64,000 nt of DNA from Tannerella forsythia (GTDB lineage: Bacteria > Bacteroidota > Bacteroidia > Bacteroidales > Tannerellaceae), in NCBI RefSeq assembly GCF_001006485.1, contig NZ_JUET01000119.1, positions 62,001 through 126,000 of the forward strand, read 5' to 3'. The first letter of the stretch is position 1. Every line of letters starts with the position of its first letter. Of the stretch, positions 44,547 through 52,431 are shown piece by piece. Both the position numbers and the translations under genes were made by a program. Under the pieces are notes generated by a model. The model saw nothing but the letters and a program-made list of their open reading frames with translations. It had not been told where the DNA came from and made no database searches.

Positions 44547-45501
44547 TAATATTATTTTGCTGCGCTATAAACAACCTATACGCCAAATCACGATTAGTCA
44601 AAGACTAAAAAGAATCTTACATATTGGCGTGTTTTATTTGGCTATAGGATTATCTCTTTGTTCATGTAGTAGAAGAAATACTACGAAAAAGAAGATAGAA
44701 GAGATGATCAAATCGTGGCAGGGAAAAGAGATCATTTTTCCGGAAGAACTTATTTTCACGAAATATGGAAAAGACACAGTCAAATATAATATATCGGTTT
44801 CGGATTATAAAATTATCATGTATGTCGATTCTGTTGGTTGTACGGAATGTAAACTTCAATTACATAAATGGAAAGAATTTATTACTGAAGTTGATTCTTT
44901 AACAAATGGTGCAGTTCCAGTATTATTCTTTTTTTATCCTAAAGATCTGCGTGAAATCTCATTCTTGTTGAGACGAGATAGCATCCATATCCCGGTCTGC
45001 ATCGATAAGCAGAATAGAATGAACCGGATCAATCACTTCCCTTCTCATCAGATGTATCAATGCTTTCTGGTAGACAAAGAAAATAAAGTAATCTGTATCG
45101 GCAACCCGGTCCATAACCGGAAGATCAGAGATATCTATCTGTCTACCATTTCAAACGGTAAGCATAATCCATCTGTTCAACCGTCGGGAATAACCCGAAT
45201 AGAAGCCGACAAAACGGAGTTCGATCTGGGTTCTTTAAAAGAAGGTGACAGCCGTAAAATCTGCGTTACGATACGTAATATCGGGAAATTACCGCTTATT
45301 ATACATGACGCAAGAACATCATGCGGATGCGTACATATTGACTATATTAAGCGACCTGTTGCTTCCGGTAACACCACCGAAATTAATCTCACCTATCATG
45401 CCGATAAGAAGGGGCCTATCCATAAAACAGTCTCTATCTACGGTAATATGGACACTTCGCCATTAACGATAAACTTAAAAGGGGAAGTAAAGACAAATTA
45501 A
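44533..45501 (+). CDS. Thioredoxin-like plus DUF1573 lipoprotein, copy 2
   Basis: The 322-residue product has an N-terminal hydrophobic segment with LCSCSRRN and the thiol motif CTEC (Cys103, Cys106) in YVDSVGCTECK. The C-terminal DUF1573 domain includes RTSCGCVHID. It is highly similar to copy 1 apart from the first about 50 residues. ATG 44533 overlaps the previous gene; no later start would keep the signal. It is separated by 6 bases from the GTG start of the ligase copy. It is the probable disulfide partner of the Cys-rich peptides. Confidence 0.82.
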   Translation: MNYYSNIILLRYKQPIRQITISQRLKRILHIGVFYLAIGLSLCSCSRRNTTKKKIEEMIKSWQGKEIIFPEELIFTKYGKDTVKYNISVSDYKIIMYVDSVGCTECKLQLHKWKEFITEVDSLTNGAVPVLFFFYPKDLREISFLLRRDSIHIPVCIDKQNRMNRINHFPSHQMYQCFLVDKENKVICIGNPVHNRKIRDIYLSTISNGKHNPSVQPSGITRIEADKTEFDLGSLKEGDSRKICVTIRNIGKLPLIIHDARTSCGCVHIDYIKRPVASGNTTEINLTYHADKKGPIHKTVSIYGNMDTSPLTINLKGEVKTN

Positions 45502-45507
45502 AAGATC

Positions 45508-47151
45508 GTGATTAAGTATAATCGAATAGATATAATTGCATTTGTATTTATTGTCATCATTTTTTTAACATACGACTATCGTTTGTCTCTTGCCCCCGAA
45601 TCGCTTTTGACGATTATTCAGATGGGAATCTTATGGGGCTTATGCAGGCTTTGCTTTTTCTTTTTCCCGGCTCTATCAAAAGGGGCTGTCTATGGTATTT
45701 TAATCGTCGGTTTTGTCGAGGCAATCATCGGGTTAGGTCAGCTATACGGATTCTTTCCTTCCGGGCATCAGTTGTTTAAGACTACCGGAACATTTCTCAA
45801 TCCCGGCCCGTATGGTGGATTTATTGCATTGATGTTTCCTTTGACTTTCCACTACTGGCTTTATTTCAGGAAAAGAAAGAAGATTCTCCGACATGTGTTT
45901 CTCTCCATCGGTATGGTTTGTCTGTTGGTTTTTCCGGCTACCTTAAGTCGTACCGCATGGGGTGCGGCTGTTATCGGTTGTATGCTCGTTGTGATATATG
46001 AGACCGGAATAACAGACAAGTTGAAAGACTTATATCAAAAATACCGGAGAAGAGCCGTCTTATGCATCGCATTGTTTTGCTTGTTATCCGGCGGAGTCAT
46101 CTATGGCATCTATCAATTTAAAAAAGATTCTGCCAACGGACGATTATTTATATGGAAAATAACGGCCTTGGCTATCCAAAATACCTCATTGAAAAATGTT
46201 GGTCTCGGTGGATTTCCTGCAGCGTATGCCCAATCGCAGATGAATTATTTTAAAGAAAGAGAAGCTTCCGCAATAGAAAAACATGTTGCCGGAAGCCCTG
46301 AATATGCGTTTAATGAATACCTGCGTATTTTTCTCGAACAAGGAATAGCAGGCGGTATTTTGTTCCTTTTCCTCACAGGGCTGATTATTTGTCATGGAAT
46401 AAAAAACAAACATACAGGAGCTGCCGGAAGTTTTCTAAGCCTGTCTGTTTTTGCAATCGCATCATATCCCTATTATTTGTGGGAGTTTTTGGTAGTTTGG
46501 GTACTGCTTGCAACAATTTGTATCTCTCAAACAGAGTTTTCTTTATCGAAGTTTTCTAAAAACCGCCAAATTTTTATTTTTACTTCCTTTGCTGTATTTA
46601 TTCTGGTCGCCGGCTTATCGATTTGTATAATGCAATGGCTTTCTTATCATCGGGCAAGTAAGGAATGGGAAAAGATACGTCCCTTTTATACGATGAAGGC
46701 ATACTCCAAGATAATCGATGATTATATTCGTCTTTATCCGCAGTTGAATCATGATCCGAAATTCGTTTTCGAGTATGCAGTGACGCTTAATGCTGAAAAA
46801 CGGAACGAACAGGCTGACAGCATTTTATCACGTGGGCTCCGGATAAGCTGCGATCCGATGTTTTATAATGTCAAAGGACGTAATTATCACGAAATGGGAG
46901 CCTATCGCAAGGCGGAAGCATGCTATATGAATGCAACCTATCTGATACCCGAAAGGATTTATCCGTACTATTTGCTCACAAAGTTGTATGCCGATTCTGC
47001 GGCCGGTTATCCGCCTGAAAAAATGCAATGGGCTGCATCGATTGTTTTAAAGAAAGAAGCCAAAGTACACTCAACGGCCATTGACGAGATGCGTGACGAA
47101 GTCGAAAAAATACTAAAAAAGAAAAATGCGACCGATGATAAAAAAAACTAA
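45508..47151 (+). CDS. O-antigen ligase / PglL-like membrane protein with TPR tail, copy 2
   Basis: The 547-residue product starts with GTG. The first about 22 residues differ fully from copy 1; then from TYDYRLSLAPES the two are nearly identical over more than 500 residues, with a few changes clustered around residues 395-415 and 480-500. The ligase motifs and TPR tail are as in copy 1. It overlaps the signal peptidase gene. Keeping two near-identical copies 6 kb apart suggests gene conversion or a very recent cassette duplication. Confidence 0.85.
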   Translation: MIKYNRIDIIAFVFIVIIFLTYDYRLSLAPESLLTIIQMGILWGLCRLCFFFFPALSKGAVYGILIVGFVEAIIGLGQLYGFFPSGHQLFKTTGTFLNPGPYGGFIALMFPLTFHYWLYFRKRKKILRHVFLSIGMVCLLVFPATLSRTAWGAAVIGCMLVVIYETGITDKLKDLYQKYRRRAVLCIALFCLLSGGVIYGIYQFKKDSANGRLFIWKITALAIQNTSLKNVGLGGFPAAYAQSQMNYFKEREASAIEKHVAGSPEYAFNEYLRIFLEQGIAGGILFLFLTGLIICHGIKNKHTGAAGSFLSLSVFAIASYPYYLWEFLVVWVLLATICISQTEFSLSKFSKNRQIFIFTSFAVFILVAGLSICIMQWLSYHRASKEWEKIRPFYTMKAYSKIIDDYIRLYPQLNHDPKFVFEYAVTLNAEKRNEQADSILSRGLRISCDPMFYNVKGRNYHEMGAYRKAEACYMNATYLIPERIYPYYLLTKLYADSAAGYPPEKMQWAASIVLKKEAKVHSTAIDEMRDEVEKILKKKNATDDKKN

Positions 47152-48028
47152 ACGACAACAGCTCGGAAGAGTGCTAAATATCGCCCTGAACGTATTCAAC
47201 GGCATCTCGATGATCATCATCGGATTCCTCCTCATGCGTGTGTTCGTGTTTGGGTCATACCGCATACCCACAGATTCGATGACACCTGCCATTATTCCCG
47301 GCGATTATGTCTTAGTCAATAAATTGGCTTACGGAGCGCGTCTCTTCGATCTTTTCGATGCCCTCGAAAGAAAAAAAGTAAAAATCAGACGCACTCCCGG
47401 ATACACCCATGTCAAACATAACGATGTAGTTGTTTTTCATATCCCCCACCCTCACGGATGGGATAAAATCGAGATGGATATGTTTAAATGTTACATCAAA
47501 CGCTGCATCGGATTGCCGGGCGATACGTTGCGTATCGTGAACGGTTTCTACCGCATGAACTCCGATACGGTCCGACATTACGGTAATCTCGCCGCAGAAC
47601 AAAAACTAAGTCGGACGACACGGCAGGAAATACCCAAAGGCATTTATGATACTTTTCCGGGAGATTCCGTATTGGGATGGAATATCAAAAATTTCGGTCC
47701 TCTATACATTCCCCGCAAAGGCGACCGTATCCGATTAGGCAGAACAGAAGCGCTTGTCTATCGGAAAATCATCGAATGGGAGACCGATCGCACGCTACGT
47801 ATCGAAAAGGATACATTGCGCGACGGAAACACCCCGATTACCTACTACACGTTTACGCATGATTATTACTTTATGGGCGGCGACAAGGTCGAGAACTCCC
47901 AGGATTCACGCTATTGGGGACTGCTCCCCGACGAGCTGATCATCGGAAAAGCATCGTTTATCTGGAAATCCGTCGACCCTCACTCCCATCAAATCAGATG
48001 GAAACGTTTTATGAAAATCATAAATTGA
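47126..48028 (+). CDS. S26 family signal peptidase I, copy 2
   Basis: The product (297-300 residues) keeps PTDSMTPAIIPGD with the Ser nucleophile, IKRCIGLPGDTLRI with the Lys base and MGGDKVENSQDSRYWG. It is near-identical to copy 1 in its middle and more diverged at residues about 190-250 and at the C-terminus (MKIIN instead of MKSIR). Start 47126 or 47135. It closes the second cassette; the next gene is NVEALA peptide 3 with its own promoter. Confidence 0.92.
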   Translation: MRPMIKKTKRQQLGRVLNIALNVFNGISMIIIGFLLMRVFVFGSYRIPTDSMTPAIIPGDYVLVNKLAYGARLFDLFDALERKKVKIRRTPGYTHVKHNDVVVFHIPHPHGWDKIEMDMFKCYIKRCIGLPGDTLRIVNGFYRMNSDTVRHYGNLAAEQKLSRTTRQEIPKGIYDTFPGDSVLGWNIKNFGPLYIPRKGDRIRLGRTEALVYRKIIEWETDRTLRIEKDTLRDGNTPITYYTFTHDYYFMGGDKVENSQDSRYWGLLPDELIIGKASFIWKSVDPHSHQIRWKRFMKIIN

Positions 48029-48061
48029 TGTCGCCCATTTTGAAATAATCTACCATGTGAC

Positions 48062-48261
48062 GATCCCATAAATTTATCTTCGTGATTTTTCTCATTCAAG
48101 TACGATGCTCTTAACGGTAAATTTAAGAGAAGAATACAGTCTTTGAATAATGAATAACAATATAACAGTGTTAAAATTGTTAATAATACAAAAAACGACT
48201 CATTGTTTGGATACATCAAAAAAACGCCATATATTTGCAAAACACATTTTAAAATCAAAAT
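48062..48261 (+). repeat. Shared upstream module of NVEALA 3 (copy 2)
   Basis: About 200 bases matching 42965-43167, covering the region upstream of the promoter, the promoter and the leader. Conservation of non-coding DNA over this length indicates that peptide genes move or convert as a unit with their control region. Confidence 0.8.
48206..48237 (+). promoter_or_regulatory. NVEALA promoter 3
   Basis: TTTG (48206-48209), 20 bases with GATACATCAAAAA, TATATTTG (48230-48237). ATG at 48262. Confidence 0.8.
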
Positions 48262-48552
48262 ATGATGAAAACAAAAATTCTAAGAGGGGTCTTTGCCCTC
48301 GCAGTGACGGTAGCTACAGGCTACGGAGTGAACAGGAGCATGCAGAAAGATACCGATCTTTCAGATGTGGCATTGAGCAATGTGGAGGCCTTGGCTTGGT
48401 TTGAAGGAGGCGATGGCGATGGCAATACAATAGGTTGCCCAGGAGGAACTTGCTCTATGACTGACTCTTTTGGCAGATCGTGTACGGCATGTTGCCCTTC
48501 AGGATTAAAGCCTAAATGTGATTTGTCATTTGGTACTTGCAGTTGTGAATGA
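48262..48552 (+). CDS. NVEALA peptide 3
   Basis: The 96-residue precursor begins MMKTKILRGVFALAV and has NVEALA at 40-45. The 51-residue tail is glycine-rich at first (WFEGGDGDGN) and then carries eight Cys (GCPGGTC, SCTACC, KC, CSC). It ends with a Cys-Glu. An even Cys number suggests up to four disulfides. The second ATG (48265) is an equal start candidate. A stem-loop and a propeller-type lipoprotein gene follow. Confidence 0.85.
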   Translation: MMKTKILRGVFALAVTVATGYGVNRSMQKDTDLSDVALSNVEALAWFEGGDGDGNTIGCPGGTCSMTDSFGRSCTACCPSGLKPKCDLSFGTCSCE

Positions 48553-48566
48553 GCATTTGAAAGTCG

Positions 48567-48615
48567 GGGCATCAAAAATCATAAAAATAGTTTTTTAGAC
48601 TGAAATTTGGTGCCC
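48567..48615 (+). terminator. Stem-loop after NVEALA peptide 3
   Basis: GGGCATCAAA (48567-48576) pairs with TTTGGTGCCC (48606-48615) across an A/T-rich loop. No classical T-run follows. Confidence 0.5.
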
Positions 48616-48748
48616 TCATTAATACACCAATCATGTAAAAACAAAAACAGAAAATTATCAAATTTAAAAAGAAAAGTTCGGACAGATAACTTTTATAAAT
48701 AATCTCAGCACACATTCCAAAATAAATAAATTCAACATCCACATTGAT

Positions 48749-49972
48749 ATGAGATTAAAAAAAACAATCACATTATTCATTTTAATGTATGCGTTTTACG
48801 GATGCAATATAAGAAATAGCCAGACTTCTTCTGAGATAGAAACAATCAATATCCATCCCATGGAAGCAGATGAATTTATTCCATTATCAGAAATTGCAGA
48901 TTCTATCAAATGCATCAAGCTGCAAATAGACTCAGGAGATGCAATGGGACGGATACGAGAAATCATCATCAAAAAAAAATACATCTATGCTGTAGATATA
49001 AGCCAACAAGTTATATTTGTTTTTAATAAAGAAGGTCTATTAGTGACAAAACTGAATAAAAAAGGGCGAGGCCCAGGTGAATACTCTCGTATAGGACCTG
49101 TTTTTATTGATGATGATGAGTCTTATATTGAGATTGTAAATTATACAGGCGGAAAACAATCCATCTTACGATATAAGAATTTGTCTTTTGATTATATAAA
49201 CACAACCTTGTCCTATCCAGACATCAGTGCAAATTCAGTAAAGAGACATAAAGGATTATTCTACTTCGCAATCCAACAAATAGACAATCATATAAACGAC
49301 AAAGATACAAATGGCGACTTGGTCATCTGTGATAGCGAGAATAATTTTAAGGTTTTGTTTGATAAAAAGATTATAACAGAGCGCCATTACTTCTCTATGA
49401 CGAATGAGTGTTTTTCAATTAATAACAAAGAAGAACTTTTCTTCTCGCCCATGTATGGAAATAGATTTTATCAATTAAAAGATTGGGAAGCAATTCCTTT
49501 ATTCCAAATTGATTTTGGGACATATAATATGAGTGAGTTTGTAGGACTTCAATCGACGAGAGAACAGATGGAATATATTCGGAATATGAATCATGTGGCT
49601 TCTTTTCCAGTACTGAACATCTATGATGACAGAATCTTTGCATTTTCATACTACTTCAAAGAGAGTGATACAGAACGATGGATCAAAGAAAGTGATTTTC
49701 GTCAATATGTAAAATTCAAAAAAAGCAAAAAAGTTTATCACGCCAAGATGATAAAAAATGATCTTTCTGTCTTTCCCGATCGGCTTTATATTAGTTCCTA
49801 TTTTTTCGGATGTGTACACCAAGTTTTGCATGAAGATTATTTAGTCGATATTATTCTCCCCGATCTTTATTTTAATGATATGGATGAAAAAGTTTATGTT
49901 GAGGGCCTAGGCGAAATATCAGCCGATAGTGATCCGATAATAGTCATGGCAAAGCTTAAAAACGACTTATAA
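48749..49972 (+). CDS. 6-bladed beta-propeller lipoprotein F
   Basis: The 407-residue product has a lipoprotein signal (AFYGCNIRN) and the signature KGRGPGEYSRIGP near residue 108, of the GPGEY type seen in PF17170-like 6-bladed propellers. It is longer and more divergent than the other propellers of the locus. It follows NVEALA peptide 3 by about 200 bases. It is not followed by DUF1573, ligase or peptidase genes, only by scars, so this cassette is incomplete. Confidence 0.82.
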   Translation: MRLKKTITLFILMYAFYGCNIRNSQTSSEIETINIHPMEADEFIPLSEIADSIKCIKLQIDSGDAMGRIREIIIKKKYIYAVDISQQVIFVFNKEGLLVTKLNKKGRGPGEYSRIGPVFIDDDESYIEIVNYTGGKQSILRYKNLSFDYINTTLSYPDISANSVKRHKGLFYFAIQQIDNHINDKDTNGDLVICDSENNFKVLFDKKIITERHYFSMTNECFSINNKEELFFSPMYGNRFYQLKDWEAIPLFQIDFGTYNMSEFVGLQSTREQMEYIRNMNHVASFPVLNIYDDRIFAFSYYFKESDTERWIKESDFRQYVKFKKSKKVYHAKMIKNDLSVFPDRLYISSYFFGCVHQVLHEDYLVDIILPDLYFNDMDEKVYVEGLGEISADSDPIIVMAKLKNDL

Positions 49973-50060
49973 TGTTTATTGGACACATAGGAATATACGC
50001 CAGTAATAAAGACGTTATTAGGAGAAAATCAACTCTGTTTTTTTTTGAAATTTCAACAAA

Positions 50061-50129
50061 TAATAAAGACCGCGTTTTTCAGAATTATTGCATTCAATTT
50101 CGTATAAAATAACCGAGCGGTCTTTATTA
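50061..50129. repeat. 13-bp perfect inverted repeat
   Basis: TAATAAAGACCGC (50061-50073) and GCGGTCTTTATTA (50117-50129) flank 43 AT-rich bases. It may be a terminator-like hairpin of lipoprotein F or the two ends of a small mobile remnant. It lies in the 49973-51021 gap, which holds no intact gene. Confidence 0.7.
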
Positions 50130-50187
50130 ATATACGAATAATGCGAATCCAGCGTTAAAAAATAAGATTCACTCTGGCAGAAAAGGC

Positions 50188-50337
50188 TTTGCCGCCGAGC
50201 AAAAACTGAATCGGATAACACAACAGGAGTTGCTTCCCGACGAGCTGATCATTGGCAAAGCATCATTTATCTGGAAATCCATCGACCCTTATTCCCATCA
50301 AATCAGGTGGGAACGTTTTATGAAATCCATTCAATAA
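50188..50337 (+). pseudogene. Remnant of a third S26 signal peptidase gene
   Basis: An open stretch of 49 codons reads AAEQKLNRITQQE and then jumps directly to LLPDELIIGKASFIWKSID and on to the stop after FMKSIQ. In the intact paralogues about 100 residues separate these parts, so an in-frame deletion removed the middle, and the N-terminal half with the catalytic Ser is gone. It shows a third cassette once stood here, upstream of NVEALA peptide 4. Confidence 0.85.
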
Positions 50338-50452
50338 TATAGAAAAGATTCCCCAAATATCCTTATCTGCAACATCCTATCTCTTTCCCTTTATAAGCAT
50401 TGTCCTGATTAAACCCAGATTCCGCAATAGAACCAATAAGCATGAATTTAAT

Positions 50453-50720
50453 TCAGGCCTTCAGCCCTCCGAACAAGGTCCGGATGTCGATACCCCACCC
50501 TTGCGGGATGGGGCTGAAATAATTTGGGCTTTCAGCCCTTTCGGGTAATGGTTATGCGTGTTACACGCCGAATCATGTACCCGGCATGACAATTAACCAT
50601 TAATAAATAGGGGGCAAGATCATTCAGCCCAATGCGAAGTGTTGGGGAAAAAGGCATCGCATCTCGGCGGAGGGCTGTAAGCCTGACGTGACCCTTGTCG
50701 TACATTCATACGTCCATTAT
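50453..50720. repeat. REP-like block of short GC hairpins
   Basis: The stretch has several short stem-loops such as GGCTTTCAGCCC-type units, CCCCACCCTTGCGGGATGGGG and TTAACCATTAATAAAT. The same hairpin words recur at 62340-62475 and 63840-63980. No coding frame is convincing. Confidence 0.6.
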
Positions 50721-50965
50721 TAATGGTAAACGCCGAACAGTGTATCGCGTAATTTGGGTTAAAAATATCAGTACGATAAATGGCGGAATATACAATTTTG
50801 TAGAGTTATTTATTTCTTTTCTCAAAAAAACATCTTCTTTTTTGCCGAGTACAAAAAAAATCATCTTTAATATTGGACAATAGTTCTAAAAGAAAAAATC
50901 ACACTTAGATGATAAAACAATACCCCTTTAAATGGTTAAAAAAAAACAAAAAGAACAACTCATTA

Positions 50966-50997
50966 TTTGGATACATCAAAAAGACGCTATATGTTTG
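50966..50997 (+). promoter_or_regulatory. NVEALA promoter 4
   Basis: TTTG (50966-50969), 20 bases with GATACATCAAAAA, TATGTTTG (50990-50997). ATG at 51022. Confidence 0.8.
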
Positions 50998-51021
50998 CAA
51001 AACAAATTTTAAAACCAAAAT

Positions 51022-51330
51022 ATGATGAAGACAAAAATTTTAGGAGGAATATTTGCCCTCGCAGTGATGGTAGCTACAGGCTACGGAGTGAACAGGAGCA
51101 TGCAGAAAGATACCGATCTTTCGGAGATGGCAATAAAAAATATTGAAGCATTAGCAGCAGGTAATGTTAGTGGGGATTGTCGTACTACGGACGAAAATAC
51201 GGAAAGTCATTGTTTTTATAGATGTTGTGCATGTGATGCTTTATATCAAAGTACCGGTTATGGAGATAATTTAGTATCTGTTTCAGGAGTATGTAGTGTT
51301 TGTGGTACTCCGGTTAGTAGTTGCAAATAA
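51022..51330 (+). CDS. NVEALA peptide 4
   Basis: The 102-residue precursor begins MMKTKILGGIFALAVMVATG and has the motif as NIEALA at 40-45. Its 57-residue tail carries eight Cys (DC, HC, CCAC, GVCSVCG, SSC), with a Ser/Gly-rich stretch between. Unlike the other three it has no stem-loop after it; the next gene begins 15 bases downstream, so peptide and propeller are on one message. The linker before the motif (MQKDTDLSEMAIK) is nearly the same as in peptides 2 and 3. Confidence 0.85.
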   Translation: MMKTKILGGIFALAVMVATGYGVNRSMQKDTDLSEMAIKNIEALAAGNVSGDCRTTDENTESHCFYRCCACDALYQSTGYGDNLVSVSGVCSVCGTPVSSCK

Positions 51331-51345
51331 GAAACTCTTGTACAT

Positions 51346-52431
51346 ATGAAAAACAAGCATATCGTATTTCTATTTTCCTTATTTCTTTTTTTTCTTCAGT
51401 GCAAGAACTCTACGGAGTCGGTAGATGAAGGTTATGCTGCTCCCGTATTTCCCGAAACAAAGGAGATAACTGTCGAATGCCTGAACGATTCGTTTATTTT
51501 CGATATCGGGAGCATCGATCAACTCGACACATTGCTTATCTGCTCCGGCAAGACGGATATAAACGACTATGTCTTTCATTTGTTTTCGAAAAACAGCGGG
51601 GCCTATATAAAGAGTTTCGGAACCATCGGACAGGGGCCCTGCGAAATCTCATGGCCTGTTATGGGATACTCGACCGATCGGAAAGAAGACAAAGTCTATT
51701 GTTACGATGCGATGCAAACCAAGATGGTGGAATACGCTATCCGTAACCACAACGGCGAGATTGTCGTCGAAGCTAATGAATACATGTTGCCTCCCGAAAC
51801 AAAGAACACCAGAGGCGATATGTGTTTTTCGATCGGAAACGGTCAGTTTATCACAGCCTATAGCAGTTTCTTCGGGAATTCTTACCGGTTTATCAAAACA
51901 GCCTCTGTCGATACGGTCAGTACGTGTAACGAATATCCCCGTTTAAACGAACCGGACGAATTTATAGCGGTCGAACATTCCTATTTCTCCTACATGGGGC
52001 GATTAGCCGTAAAGCCCAACGGCAAAAAATTCGTCCATGCCACATGGAGCGGATGCATCCTCGAAATTTTCGACTGTAAGGAAACAATCCGGCCTTCGGT
52101 TACGAAACGTTTCTTTGAACCTGAATACAAAGTAACGAAAAAGAACGTAAAATATCCTTTCGTTCAATGTGCCGAAAACGTCGTAAACGGAATTTGGGGA
52201 ATGGCATGTACCGACGCCCGTATCTATGCCAAATATAGAGACGATAGCCGCTATAAAAATTCCGGTACCCTGATTGCCGTCTTCGACTGGGAAGGAAATC
52301 CGGCCGGGATGCTGCATTTTGACGACGGTCTGTATGATGTTGTTATTGAAAATAACGATAAGTACGGCTACGCAATCATGGGAGATAAAAAAGACGAGGG
52401 AATCAAACTAGTCAAATTCAAAATCGATTAA
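51346..52431 (+). CDS. 6-bladed beta-propeller lipoprotein G (near-copy of D)
   Basis: The 361-residue product is nearly identical to the one at 41810-42895 from QCKNSTESVDEGY onward, with about a dozen scattered changes, but its signal peptide is different (MKNKHIVFLFSLFLFF). The signature IGQGPCEISW is kept. The upstream region also differs, so the recombination boundary falls inside the signal peptide. It is translationally close to NVEALA peptide 4. The matching non-coding tail continues to about 52495. Confidence 0.85.
   Translation: MKNKHIVFLFSLFLFFLQCKNSTESVDEGYAAPVFPETKEITVECLNDSFIFDIGSIDQLDTLLICSGKTDINDYVFHLFSKNSGAYIKSFGTIGQGPCEISWPVMGYSTDRKEDKVYCYDAMQTKMVEYAIRNHNGEIVVEANEYMLPPETKNTRGDMCFSIGNGQFITAYSSFFGNSYRFIKTASVDTVSTCNEYPRLNEPDEFIAVEHSYFSYMGRLAVKPNGKKFVHATWSGCILEIFDCKETIRPSVTKRFFEPEYKVTKKNVKYPFVQCAENVVNGIWGMACTDARIYAKYRDDSRYKNSGTLIAVFDWEGNPAGMLHFDDGLYDVVIENNDKYGYAIMGDKKDEGIKLVKFKID

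Noticed and set aside
34855-51330. NVEALA genes as double-glycine or radical-SAM peptide precursors
   Set aside because: There is no GG cleavage site before the tails, and no radical SAM, C39 peptidase or ABC exporter gene is in the window. The AxA end fits signal peptidase better.
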